A stretch of 64,000 bases of DNA, from NCBI RefSeq assembly GCF_035946055.1, contig NZ_CP108364.1, positions 6,324,001 through 6,388,000 on the forward strand, read 5' to 3'. Shown here piece after piece: positions 34,264-42,527 of the stretch. The position numbers were made by a program, and so were the translations under genes. The stretch is from Streptomyces sp. NBC_01341 (GTDB lineage: Bacteria > Actinomycetota > Actinomycetes > Streptomycetales > Streptomycetaceae). A model generated the notes under the pieces. The model saw only the letters and a list, made by a program, of their open reading frames with translations. It was not told the origin of the DNA and ran no database searches. Each line of letters begins with the position of its first letter. Within the stretch, counting starts at the first letter, position 1.

Positions 34264-35949
34264 TCAGAGCCTGGACAGCTCGTCCACCAGGTCGTCGAGG
34301 CCGAGCGACCCCTGCGACAGCGCGGCCATGTGCCAGGCCTTGAGGTCGAACGCGTCCCCGTGCGCCTTGCGGGCGTTCTCCCGGCCCAGCAGCCAGGCGC
34401 GCTCGCCCAGCTTGTAGCCGATCGCCTGCCCGGGCATCGACAGGTAGCGGGTCAGCTCGCTCTCCACGAAGTCCGCCGGCCGTCCGCTGTGGGCGCCGAA
34501 GAACTCCTGCGCCAGGTCCGGCGTCCACCGCTCACCCGGGTGGAACGGCGCGTCCGCGGGGATCTCCAGCTCCAGGTGCATGCCGATGTCGACGATCACG
34601 CGGCACGCGCGCATCATCTGCGCGTCCAGATAGCCGAGGCGCCGCTCCGCGTCGGGCAGGAAGCCCAGCTCGTCCATCAGCCGCTCGGCGTACAGCGCCC
34701 AGCCCTCGGCGTTGGCGCTGACGTGACCGATCGACGCCTGGTAGCGGGAGAGGCTTTCGGCCACGTGCGTCCACTGCGCGATCTGCAGGTGGTGTCCGGG
34801 CACGCCCTCGTGGTACCAGGTGGACACCAGGTCGTAGACGGGGAAGCGGGTCTCGCCCATCGTCGGCAGCCAGGTGCGGCCGGGACGCGAGAAGTCCTCC
34901 GAGGGGCCCGTGTAGTACGGAGCGGCCGCGCCGCCGGCCGGAGCGATACGGGATTCCACCTTCCGCACCCGCTCGGCCAGTTCGAAGTGCGTGCCGTCCA
35001 GGGCTTCGATGGCCTCGTCCATGAGGCCCTGCAGCCACTCCCGCACCTCCTCCACGCCCTCGATGTGCTTCCCGTGCACGTCGAGGTGGGCGAGAGCCTC
35101 CCACGGGCCCGCGCCCGGAAGGATCTTGTGCGCCTCGGTCTTCATCTCGGCCAGCAGCCGGTGGTACTCGGACCAGCCGTACGCGTACGCCTCGTCCAGA
35201 TCGAGGTCCGTGCCGTTGAACTGGCGCGCCCAGCGGGCGTAGCGCTCACGGCCCACGGTGTCCGGGGCACCCTCGATCGCGGGGGCGTACACCTCGGCCA
35301 GCCAGTCGCGCAGCGCGACGAGCGCCGCGGTGGCCTGTACGGCCGCTCCGTCCAGGTCCGTGCGCAGGGAGTCGGGACCCTGGGCCACGAAGTCCTCGAA
35401 GAACGCCGGGCCGCCGTCGCCCGTCCAGGTACCCAGCTGCCCGATGAATGTGGCGGTCGGCCGGGGCCCGCCGTACAGCTTGCGCTCCAGGCCGAGTGCG
35501 AGCGAGGAGCGGTAGCCCTCGATCGCGGCCGGAACCGCCCGCAGACGGTCCACGACGGCGGCCCAGTCCTCGTCCGTGGCCGTCGGCGTGGCCGAGAAGA
35601 CGTCCCGCAGACTGTGGACCGGGGAGTGGATGTTGGAGACCGCCCGCAGCCCCTCCTCGGCCTCGTGGATGGCGAGTTCGGCTGTCAGGCGCTCGCGCAG
35701 CAGCCGCGCACAGCGCTTTTCCTCCGCGGTGTCGGCGCCGGGCACCCGCTCGGCCGCGTCGAGTTCCACCAGGGTGCGCCGGACGAGACCGGCCATGGCC
35801 GCCTGACCGTCGGGCGAGAGATCGGGCAGCCTGCGGGAGCTTTCCGCGACGCCGAGGTAGGTGCCCGTGATCGGGTCGAGTTCGATGTACGCGTCGACGT
35901 AGGCGTCGGCGACCTGGCGGGGCAGCGGGCTGCTCGATGTGTCTGACAT
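34264..35949 (-). CDS. DUF885 family metallopeptidase-like protein
   Basis: 561 aa, normal size for the family. The zinc motif is TWYHEGVPGHHLQIAQW (HExxH variant HEGVPGHH) near residue 365. The conserved GWALYAERLMDELGFL near 415 supplies the third ligand Glu, and MRACRVIVDIGMHLEL follows. DUF885 members are related to M32/M3-type peptidases and some hydrolyse dipeptides, so a cytosolic dipeptidase or carboxypeptidase activity is likely. No signal peptide. The Lrp regulator 67 bp upstream on the same strand may read into it. Confidence 0.82.
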   Translation of the reverse strand: MSDTSSSPLPRQVADAYVDAYIELDPITGTYLGVAESSRRLPDLSPDGQAAMAGLVRRTLVELDAAERVPGADTAEEKRCARLLRERLTAELAIHEAEEGLRAVSNIHSPVHSLRDVFSATPTATDEDWAAVVDRLRAVPAAIEGYRSSLALGLERKLYGGPRPTATFIGQLGTWTGDGGPAFFEDFVAQGPDSLRTDLDGAAVQATAALVALRDWLAEVYAPAIEGAPDTVGRERYARWARQFNGTDLDLDEAYAYGWSEYHRLLAEMKTEAHKILPGAGPWEALAHLDVHGKHIEGVEEVREWLQGLMDEAIEALDGTHFELAERVRKVESRIAPAGGAAAPYYTGPSEDFSRPGRTWLPTMGETRFPVYDLVSTWYHEGVPGHHLQIAQWTHVAESLSRYQASIGHVSANAEGWALYAERLMDELGFLPDAERRLGYLDAQMMRACRVIVDIGMHLELEIPADAPFHPGERWTPDLAQEFFGAHSGRPADFVESELTRYLSMPGQAIGYKLGERAWLLGRENARKAHGDAFDLKAWHMAALSQGSLGLDDLVDELSRL

Positions 35950-36016
35950 GTGGACATCCTCGTACGGGTGAGGCCCTCACGTCACGGGTAATACGACTTC
36001 GGCCGGGAAAGATCCA

Positions 36017-36535
36017 TTACGGGGCCGGAAGATCCTGATGCTGTTCCCTGACGCCCGGGCCGGACGATGGCGGCATCAACGGGCCGCACTCCCACTGCTG
36101 GAAGATCAGCCGGGTCTCCACCCGGGCTACCTCCCGGCGTGAGGTGAACTCGTCCAGCACCAGCCGCTGCAGGTCCGCAGGGTCGGCGACGGCCACATGG
36201 ACCAGGTAGTCGTCCGGGCCGGTCAGGTGGAAGAACGCCCGGGACTCCGGCAGCGCCCGGATCCGTTCGACGAACGGGCCGATCAGCTCCCGGCGGTGCG
36301 GCCTGACCTGGATCAGCAGGAGCGCCTCCAGCCCGCGGCCGATCCGCGCCGGATCGATGCGCAGCCGGTGTCCGACGATCACTCCCGAGCGGCGCAGCCG
36401 TGCGACCCGGTCGAGACACGTGGACGGCGCCACACCCACCTCCGCGGCGAGTTCCCGGTACGTCGTCCGTGCATCGTTCTGCAGCAGTCGCAGAATATGC
36501 AGGTCGACCGGATCGAGAGCGACGGATTCTGGCAT
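36017..36535 (-). CDS. Lrp/AsnC family regulator
   Basis: 172 aa from ATG 36535. HTH: LDPVDLHILRLLQNDARTTY, RELAAEVGVAPSTCLDRVAR. The ligand domain (ALLLIQVRPHRRELIGPFVE, FHLTGPDDYLVHVAVADPAD) is complete. It is divergent from a methionine gamma-lyase-like gene with only 59 bp between starts, the arrangement of Lrp regulators that control an adjacent amino-acid catabolic gene. Two direct repeats GGCATTCGG, 21 bp apart, lie at and upstream of its start and are good binding-site candidates. Confidence 0.88.
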   Translation of the reverse strand: MPESVALDPVDLHILRLLQNDARTTYRELAAEVGVAPSTCLDRVARLRRSGVIVGHRLRIDPARIGRGLEALLLIQVRPHRRELIGPFVERIRALPESRAFFHLTGPDDYLVHVAVADPADLQRLVLDEFTSRREVARVETRLIFQQWECGPLMPPSSGPGVREQHQDLPAP

Positions 36536-36560
36536 TCGGCGAACGTAGCACGGCATTCGG
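36531..36560. promoter_or_regulatory. Direct repeats at the Lrp/lyase divergon
   Basis: GGCATTCGG occurs at 36531-36539 and 36552-36560, start to start 21 bp, two helical turns. The first copy covers the Lrp start codon. Spacing fits an Lrp dimer or octamer wrapping DNA. Confidence 0.45.
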
Positions 36561-36594
36561 GCACGATCACCCGTTGATTGTTCAGGCTGGTGTC

Positions 36595-37821
36595 ATGGAC
36601 GCCGAAGCCACTTCCCTGACATCCCAGGCCCCCTTCCGGTCCAGGGCGCTCGCCACCGAAGCCGTGCACGCCGGACGCGACGATCTCGCCTCTCTCGGTC
36701 TGCACGCCGCGCCGATCGATCTCTCCACCACCTACCCGTCGTACGACTCCCGGGGTGAGGCCGAGCGCATCGACGCCTTCGCCACGACCGGGGCCAGGCC
36801 CGACGGCCCGCCCGTCTACGCGCGGCTCGACAACCCCACGACGGCCCGCTTCGAAACGGCGCTCGCACGGCTGGAAGGCGCCGAGAGCGCGGTGGCCTTC
36901 GCCAGCGGAATGGCGGCCCTCACCGCCGTCCTGCTGGCCCGGGCCAGCCTGGGGCTCCGACACGTGGTGGCAGTGCGTCCCCTCTACGGCTGCAGTGACC
37001 ACCTGCTGAGCGCCGGCCTGCTGGGCACCGAGGTGACCTGGACGGATCCGGCAGGCATCGCGGACGCGATCCGCCCGGACACCGGTCTGGTGATGGTCGA
37101 GACACCCGCCAACCCGACCCTGGCCGAGATCGACATCAGAGCCGTCGCGCACTCCTGCGGATCCGTACCGCTGCTGGTCGACAGCACCTTCGCCACACCG
37201 GTCCTCCAGCGCCCGGTCGAGCACGGGGCGCGGATCGTCCTGCACAGTGCCACCAAGTACCTCGGCGGCCACGGTGACGTGATGGGCGGAGTGGTCGCCT
37301 GCGACGAGGAGTTCGCCTCGACCCTGCGCCAGGTCCGGTTCGCCACCGGGGGCGTGCTGCACCCGATGGCCGGATATCTGCTGCTGCGCGGTCTGTCCAC
37401 GCTGCCGGTACGGGTCAGAGCCGCGTCGGCGTCCGCCGCGGAACTCGCCCGGAGGCTCTCGGCCGACCCCCGGATCGCCCGCGTCCACTACCCGGAGGTG
37501 GGCGGGGCGATGGTGTCCTTCGAGGTGTACGGGGATCCGCACAGGATCATCGCCGGGGTGCGCCTGATCACGCCCGCGGTGAGCCTCGGCAGCGTGGACA
37601 CGCTGATCCAGCACCCGGCCTCCATCAGCCACCGCATCGTGGGTGAGGGAGACCGGCGGGCTTCGGGCGTCGGCGACCGGCTGCTGCGCATGTCGGTCGG
37701 CCTGGAGGACGTCGAGGACCTGTGGGCGGATCTGTGCCAGGCGCTCAGCGACGGAACGGCTGTCCCGCCGGCCCGGACCGGGGGAGTGGCCGCTGCGATG
37801 CCTGTTCCGAAGGCCCGGTAG
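36595..37821 (+). CDS. Cys/Met metabolism PLP-dependent lyase (methionine gamma-lyase-like)
   Basis: 408 aa, type I PLP enzyme of the trans-sulfuration family. VYARLDNPTTARFETALARL is the N-terminal signature, SGMAALTAVL the phosphate-binding turn, DSTFATPVLQRP the Asp partner of PLP, and HSATKYLGGHGDVMGG the PLP Lys. In PLYGCSDHLL the residue after YG is Cys, as in methionine gamma-lyases, where cystathionine lyases have Gly; this favours a lyase releasing methanethiol. Neighbours: a divergent Lrp regulator, and a convergent ACT-GNAT acetyltransferase overlapping its 3' end by 77 bp. Confidence 0.82.
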   Translation: MDAEATSLTSQAPFRSRALATEAVHAGRDDLASLGLHAAPIDLSTTYPSYDSRGEAERIDAFATTGARPDGPPVYARLDNPTTARFETALARLEGAESAVAFASGMAALTAVLLARASLGLRHVVAVRPLYGCSDHLLSAGLLGTEVTWTDPAGIADAIRPDTGLVMVETPANPTLAEIDIRAVAHSCGSVPLLVDSTFATPVLQRPVEHGARIVLHSATKYLGGHGDVMGGVVACDEEFASTLRQVRFATGGVLHPMAGYLLLRGLSTLPVRVRAASASAAELARRLSADPRIARVHYPEVGGAMVSFEVYGDPHRIIAGVRLITPAVSLGSVDTLIQHPASISHRIVGEGDRRASGVGDRLLRMSVGLEDVEDLWADLCQALSDGTAVPPARTGGVAAAMPVPKAR

Positions 37822-39202
37822 CCGGCCGGTTCGCCGACTCCGCGGCAGACCGGGCAGGGGACGGTGCCAGCCGCGCGGTGATGACCAGCGTGCCTTCCTC
37901 GATCTGGTAGTCGAGGGGCAGCGACAACGCGCGCATGGCGGCGACCATCCCCGTGTTGTGGGCCTGCGTCACGGCGTAGACGCTCTCGCATCCTGCCTCG
38001 ACCGCCAGGCCCACCAAGCGCTTCAGGAGCTGCGAACCGATACCGCGGCGCTGCCAGTCGTCCTCGACGACGAGGGCGACCTCGGTCTCGTCGCCGTCCC
38101 AGAGCAGGTGCCCGAGCGCCACCAGACGGCCGGAAGCCGTCTGCACGGCGAGGGTGCGGCCGAAGCGCGGGCTCAGGAGGTGGTCGAGATACCGGTCGGC
38201 GTCGCGGACCGGGCCGTGGTAGCGGAGGCCGAGGGTGCGCTCGGAGCAGCGGTTGTGCATGGCGACCGCCGCGTCCAGGTCACCCTGATCGGCCCGGCGG
38301 ACCGTGATCTCGTTGCCCTCGGGCAGCGTGAGGACGTCCTCGCTGCGGGGCACCCGCGGTCCGAGCCGCGCGTCTAGCTCGACGAGAGCCCGCGCGCGGG
38401 CGAACTCCGTGGGAGTGAAGGGAAGGTAGGGGCGTTCGACGCTGATGACGCCACCGGACGGATCGCGCAGCCTCATCACGGTGTCCTCCAGGACACCTTC
38501 CACCGGCGCGCTCTCCCCGGTGGGCCGCCCGGTGATCGACAGGGCGGGCAGCGAGTGGATGGTGCACCGGCCGAGGAGCTGACGCAGGGCCAGGGGCAGT
38601 TCGGCCGCGTCCAGGGCCGTGCGGGTCGCGAGGCCGAGAACCCTGGTGGGGGTGTCGACCAGGTCGTGCGCGTCCGCGCGCTCGATCCAGGTGGAGGTCC
38701 CGCCGGCGGAGGCGATCTCCCGGGTGAGCTGCTGCGCCGGCAGCGCGCCGGGCGCCCGCAGCAGGAACTCGTCGACAGTACCGTCCGCCAGAGGGTGCGT
38801 CTGCAGGGTGAGGATGTCGATCCGGTGGCGGGCGAGTGCGGTGCAGAGGGCCGCCAGGGCACCCGGAGTGTCCCGCACGGTCGTCCGCATCCGCCACAGC
38901 ACCGTCTCCATCGCCTCGTCCGGGCCGGCCGAGGCGAGCTCCGCCTGCGTGCCGGCACCGGTATCGGAATCCGGGGGCGGTGCGTGGCTGTGGCGTCGTG
39001 CCCACCACGTGTGGAACGCGGCCGTGGCGGCGAGGGCCACGGCCGAGGCGATGAGCAGATAGGGGCCGTCGGGCTGGTGCCCGATCAGGTTGGCGATCGC
39101 GTCGGCCACCGCGACCGCAGTGAAGAGCGCGGCCAGTTCGATCAGATCCCGCCGCCAGTGGTGCGGGCGGCGGGCACTCTTCGCAGAGGTCACATCAGTC
39201 AT
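37745..39202 (-). CDS. Membrane-anchored ACT-GNAT acetyltransferase
   Basis: 485 aa in three parts. Residues about 18-68 hold two membrane helices (LIELAALFTAVAVADAIANL; YLLIASAVALAATAAFHTWW). Residues about 100-180 are an ACT-like amino-acid sensor (TTVRDTPGALAALCTALARH, RIDILTLQTHPL). Residues about 295-450 are a GNAT domain with the acetyl-CoA loop DDWQRRGIGSQLLKRLV and VTQAHNTGMVAAMRALSL. ACT-GNAT fusions are known in actinomycetes as amino-acid-activated protein lysine acetyltransferases that inactivate acyl-CoA synthetases; cysteine activates some. The membrane anchor and a methionine gamma-lyase-like neighbour suggest sulfur-amino-acid sensing, which is inference. A Pro/Ala/Arg-rich tail follows. 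Confidence 0.78.
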   Translation of the reverse strand: MTDVTSAKSARRPHHWRRDLIELAALFTAVAVADAIANLIGHQPDGPYLLIASAVALAATAAFHTWWARRHSHAPPPDSDTGAGTQAELASAGPDEAMETVLWRMRTTVRDTPGALAALCTALARHRIDILTLQTHPLADGTVDEFLLRAPGALPAQQLTREIASAGGTSTWIERADAHDLVDTPTRVLGLATRTALDAAELPLALRQLLGRCTIHSLPALSITGRPTGESAPVEGVLEDTVMRLRDPSGGVISVERPYLPFTPTEFARARALVELDARLGPRVPRSEDVLTLPEGNEITVRRADQGDLDAAVAMHNRCSERTLGLRYHGPVRDADRYLDHLLSPRFGRTLAVQTASGRLVALGHLLWDGDETEVALVVEDDWQRRGIGSQLLKRLVGLAVEAGCESVYAVTQAHNTGMVAAMRALSLPLDYQIEEGTLVITARLAPSPARSAAESANRPATGPSEQASQRPLPRSGPAGQPFRR

Positions 39203-39303
39203 GTAGCAACTGTGACCGAACGGTGTTGCCTCACCACGAACGCATTGTGACTGATGGGTTACGTGTGGATCCGGCCGTTCTGGTGGCCTTCGGTACCTTT
39301 CTC

Positions 39304-39352
39304 CGGGAGCCGGGAGCCGGGAGCCGGGAGCCGGGAGCCGGGAGCCGGGAGC
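39304..39352. repeat. Heptamer tandem repeat (CGGGAGC)x7
   Basis: Seven perfect copies of CGGGAGC run from 39304 to 39352, with a partial eighth (CGGGAT). It lies in the roughly 200-bp gap between the ACT-GNAT gene and the broken hydrolase. Seven-bp units shift the frame if copy number changes, but no gene spans them. Probably a slippage-prone minisatellite. Confidence 0.9.
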
Positions 39353-39404
39353 CGGGATAGGGCACCGGGGTCGGGCGTCCTCGGGCCGGAGCGGTGCGGA
39401 GGGA

Positions 39405-39957
39405 TCAGCGGCTCGTGTCGAGGACGACCCGCGCGACGGCGGCAGGGTCGTCGCTCATCGGGACGTGGCCGCAGTGCGGCAGGCGGACGAGCCGGGCACC
39501 GGGGACGACGCTCTTCGCCCTGATGCCCTGCTGACGTGGGAGCAGGAGGTCCTTGCTGCCCGCGGCGACGGTGACGGGGATGCCTGGCACGTCGTCGGTG
39601 AAGTCGGCGAACCGCCCGGCCTCAGAAGCCGGCAGGGGAGAAGGTGTAGACCGAGCGGACGCTCTTCTCCCGGCCCAGCTCCAGGGCCAGCAGACCACCC
39701 AGAGAGTTGCCCGCGACGTGCGGGCGCACGAGGCCGAGTGCGTCGAAGAACGACGCGAGCACCGGTACCACCGTCCGCACGCCGTAGGAGAGCCCGGCCG
39801 GCAGCGACGGCGAGTCGCCGAACCCGGGGAGGCCGACGGCTATCACGTCCCGCTCGGACGCCAGGATGCGCAGGACTGGATCCCAGGCCTGCCGGTGATG
39901 GCCGATGCCGTGCAGCAGGACCAACGGCTCACCCTCACCTGTTCGTTCGTACGCCAT
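39405..39957 (-). pseudogene. Alpha/beta hydrolase, cap domain lost and frameshifted
   Basis: The 5' part (39957 to 39622) encodes 111 aa with VLLHGIGHHRQAWDPVL (oxyanion turn), GLPGFGDSPSLPAG and the nucleophile elbow VAGNSLGGLLAL, then stops at TFSPAGF. The 3' part resumes in another frame: FADFTDDVPGIPVTVAAGSK, DLLLPRQQ and the catalytic-His region LPHCGHVPMSDDP. Between them, the cap of about 80-100 residues expected for this family is absent. An internal deletion with frameshift is the simplest reading. Programmed frameshifting would not restore the cap. Confidence 0.8.
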
Positions 39958-40121
39958 ACCGACCGTGTGCCGGCCCTACCGCCCCTCGGGATCATCCGGC
40001 CGCGTGGGGGCGGAGTGAATGAGACTCCACGTCAACAATAATTACCGCCGGTAGCTCGCAGTTCACGGGGTCCGCCCGATTCCCGCTGGACACCCTCCGG
40101 TGCGTCGGCTGGGATGGGGAA

Positions 40122-41006
40122 GTGACTGCCGACACCGTGACTGATGTCTTCGAGGAGCACCGGCCCGTCCTGACCGGGGTCGCGTACCGCATGCTCGGCC
40201 GCGTCGCCGACGCCGAGGACGTGGTGCAGGAGGCATGGCTGCGCTGGTCCTCGGCCGGCCGGGAAGACGTGCGGGAACCGCGGGCCTATCTCGTACGGAT
40301 CACCACCCGTCTCGCCATCGACCGGCTGCGCCACCTGCAGTCCCGGCGTGAGGCGTACGTGGGGCCCTGGCTGCCCGAACCCGTGGTCACCGGATTCGGC
40401 CAGGCAGTTCCCGACTCCGCCGAGCAGGCGGTCCTCGCGGACTCCGTCTCCCTCGCCGTCCTCATCGTCCTGGAGACGCTCTCCCCTTTGGAGCGCGCGG
40501 TCTTCGTCCTACGCGAGGCATTCGGCTTCCCGTACGCGGAGATCGGCACCACCCTCGACCGATCCGAGGCGGCGGTGCGTCAGCTCGCCGGTCGCGCGAA
40601 GCGGCATGTCGAGGAAGGCCGGCCGCGCTATGACGTGGACCCGGCCGAGCGGCGCGAACTGACGGAGTGCTTCCTCGCCGCTGCCTCGGGCGGTGGACTC
40701 GACCAGTTGCTGGCCCTGTTGGCGCCCGACGTGCGGCTTGTCAGTGACAGTGGCGGCAAGGCCAAGGCACCCCGGCGGATCATCGAGACCGCGGACAAGG
40801 TCGGGCGCTTCCTCTTCGCGGTGGCGCACGACTGGCCTTCTCGGATGGAGGCCCGAATCCTGGAACTCAACGGTGGCCCCGCCCTGGTCTTCGGCGTGGA
40901 CGGGCAGGTGGACACCGTCTTCCAGACCGAGGTCACGGACGGTGTCATCCAGTGTGTCTATGTGATCCGCAACCCCGACAAGCTGACGGGGCTGCACGTC
41001 ACGTAG
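40122..41006 (+). CDS. ECF41-family RNA polymerase sigma factor (SigJ-type)
   Basis: 294 aa. Region 2 is VAYRMLGRVADAEDVVQEAW with LVRITTRLAIDRLRHL; region 4 is LSPLERAVFVLREAFGFPYA, with DRSEAAVRQLAGRAKRHVEE as recognition helix. An NTF2/SnoaL-like extension of about 110 residues follows, ending with NPDKL; SDSGGKAKA matches the DGGGK-type motif. These are the two diagnostic features of ECF41, whose extension tunes sigma activity in place of an anti-sigma factor. The partner usually next to ECF41 genes (carboxymuconolactone decarboxylase, oxidoreductase or epimerase) is absent; the only divergent neighbour is the broken hydrolase. GTG 40122 follows GGGGAA. Confidence 0.88.
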   Translation: MTADTVTDVFEEHRPVLTGVAYRMLGRVADAEDVVQEAWLRWSSAGREDVREPRAYLVRITTRLAIDRLRHLQSRREAYVGPWLPEPVVTGFGQAVPDSAEQAVLADSVSLAVLIVLETLSPLERAVFVLREAFGFPYAEIGTTLDRSEAAVRQLAGRAKRHVEEGRPRYDVDPAERRELTECFLAAASGGGLDQLLALLAPDVRLVSDSGGKAKAPRRIIETADKVGRFLFAVAHDWPSRMEARILELNGGPALVFGVDGQVDTVFQTEVTDGVIQCVYVIRNPDKLTGLHVT

Positions 41007-41346
41007 TGCACGAACCCTGCCTGGCCGGGGCGTCCCCCTATCGCAGAGGCGGGGGCGAGTCTGCCAGATTCAGAAGCCGGCCGGGGCTCGGGGGCTCGGG
41101 GGTCGATTTTTGGGTTCCGGGACCTCTGGGCCTAGGTGTTTTGATCGCGAGCGTTGTTGACACGGGCCCGTGTGCGGCTCGGCGGTTCATGGCCGTTTCA
41201 CCCCTTCACCTTCGCAATTGCACGGGGCGTTGCACGAGCGTTCGGACGCCGGCCTTCGCGGGTCCCCGGTCCTCCATGGGTCGGGGCTGCCCGCTTGTGG
41301 TGGTCCCTACTGACGCCCCTCGGATCCGGCGGCCGGGGGCGAGGGC

Positions 41347-41382
41347 GAGGCAGCACATTCCCGCGCGGGAATGTGCTGCCTC
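41347..41382. repeat. 36-bp perfect palindrome
   Basis: The left arm GAGGCAGCACATTCCCGC is followed immediately by its exact reverse complement, with no spacer. Perfect palindromes of this length are rare and normally unstable or cut by SbcCD, whose genes lie 9 kb away. Possible roles: transcription terminator for the sigma gene, transposon remnant or protein-binding site. Confidence 0.85.
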
Positions 41383-41554
41383 CAGCGTCTGGCCGGTCTC
41401 GCGAAGCCCTCCGGCGGTCGCACCGTTCATGCTTCGCGAACCCCGACGGATCCGGTCTGCCATGAGGTCGAGTGTTGCCTGGGCTCACAGCCGCGCGAAC
41501 GTCCCATGAACGCTCTGCGGCATGAGACCGTTTCTCTCCGTCACCGAGCGAGGA

Positions 41555-41568
41555 TTGGTCTTGACCAA
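41555..41568. promoter_or_regulatory. DasR-box-like operator at the GntR promoter
   Basis: TTGGTC-TT-GACCAA is a perfect dyad. Its core TGGTC-N2-GACCA matches the dre element bound by the GntR/HutC regulator DasR (ACTGGTCTAGACCACT), 12 of 16 positions. It overlaps the -35 box. Confidence 0.65.
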
Positions 41569-41589
41569 GGTGATGAGCCGCCCTAAGGT
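41561..41589 (+). promoter_or_regulatory. Promoter of the GntR gene
   Basis: TTGACC (41561-41566), 17-bp spacer, TAAGGT (41584-41589). The leader of about 65 nt contains TTAAGG-CAGGAA-CCTTTAA, a near-perfect stem at 41597-41615, in an AT-rich patch. Confidence 0.7.
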
Positions 41590-41659
41590 CTGAACGTTAA
41601 GGCAGGAACCTTTAATAAATAACGTCGCGGAAAGCTGTCGAGCGATTGCGGAGGACAGG

Positions 41660-42424
41660 GTGGGGACCACGCAGCTGGAATCGGTACAGGAGCCGAAGTA
41701 CTGGCACCTCAAGACCGTGCTCAGTGAGGCACTCGACTCGGACTTCGCGGTGGGAGAGGTACTGCCCAACGAGCGGGATCTCGCAGCGCGCTTCGGTGTC
41801 GCACGCGCCACGCTCCGCCAGGCACTGGAGCAGCTCGAACTCGAAGGACGGCTGCAGCGCCGCCGCGGCGTCGGCACGACCGTCGCACCGCCGCGCGTCG
41901 GGGTCGCTGTCGCGACCGCGCAGCACGGATGGTCCGGCGACGGGGACGAGGCATGGCAGCCTGTCGAGTGCACCATGGCCGTCGCACCCGCGGTGGTCGC
42001 GGCCGCACTCGACGTCGAAGCCGGTGAGACGGTGCACGTGGTGCGCCGCATCCGAATCACCCATGGCCAGGCCGTCGCCGCTGAGCTCCTCTACGTCCCG
42101 GCGTCCTCCGTACCCGAACTCTCCGCTATCGAGGCGGCGTCCGGGCCGACACGGGCCCGCAGTGTCCTGAGGGAATTGCACCGTCTCGACCTCGACGGCC
42201 AGGACCGCTCGGTCGAGCTGGGATCAGCCCGTGCGGACGACGCCAGGGAGCTCGACCGGCTGCCAGGAGCCCCTGTGCTCGTCGTCACGACGCGCTACCT
42301 TGCCGAAAAGGCCACGGCGGCTGTTTCCGTCGCCACCTACCGGGCTGATACCTGCAGGCTGACCTTCGGGGATTCGGGAGCTCTTGAAATCAGTCACGCC
42401 GAGCAGGAACGCAAGGCCTCCTGA
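41660..42424 (+). CDS. GntR family regulator, HutC/DasR subfamily
   Basis: 254 aa. The winged HTH is at residues about 15-75: PKYWHLKTVLSEALDSDFAV, NERDLAARFGVARATLRQAL, then EGRLQRRRGVGTTVAPP. The UTRA effector domain (about 95-240) shows VECTMAVAPAVVAAALDVEA and VVRRIRITHGQAVAAELLYV. UTRA regulators sense phosphosugars or small acids. The DasR-box-like site in its promoter suggests either autoregulation or control by DasR of N-acetylglucosamine metabolism. It is convergent with a ROK regulator, another sugar-associated family, across a strong hairpin. GTG 41660 follows GGAGGACAGG. Confidence 0.88.
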   Translation: MGTTQLESVQEPKYWHLKTVLSEALDSDFAVGEVLPNERDLAARFGVARATLRQALEQLELEGRLQRRRGVGTTVAPPRVGVAVATAQHGWSGDGDEAWQPVECTMAVAPAVVAAALDVEAGETVHVVRRIRITHGQAVAAELLYVPASSVPELSAIEAASGPTRARSVLRELHRLDLDGQDRSVELGSARADDARELDRLPGAPVLVVTTRYLAEKATAAVSVATYRADTCRLTFGDSGALEISHAEQERKAS

Positions 42425-42527
42425 CGTCGTCGTCGGTGCGTCGGCCGTTTTCGGGTATGTCAGACCCTGGCCGATGGATGTGTGCTGATGCCGGGGTGCG
42501 AGCCCGCCATCCCCGCTCTTTCGGAGA

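Larger units (their letters stand above)
41007..41659. other. Gene-free stretch with strong inverted repeats
   Basis: About 650 bp without a credible gene. It holds the 36-bp palindrome at 41347-41382, a second inverted repeat with TCGCGAAGC at 41399-41407 and GCTTCGCGA at 41431-41439, and at its right end the GntR promoter. Codon-position bias is weak in all frames. It could be a decayed mobile element or a structured RNA; no transposase fragment is recognisable. Confidence 0.55.

Noticed and set aside
39304..39352. Tandem heptamers considered as a CRISPR array
   Set aside because: Units are 7 bp with no spacers and no cas genes are nearby.
41040..41510. Forward and reverse frames of 85-185 codons in the gene-free stretch
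   Set aside because: They cross the perfect palindrome, lack the expected third-position GC bias and ribosome sites.
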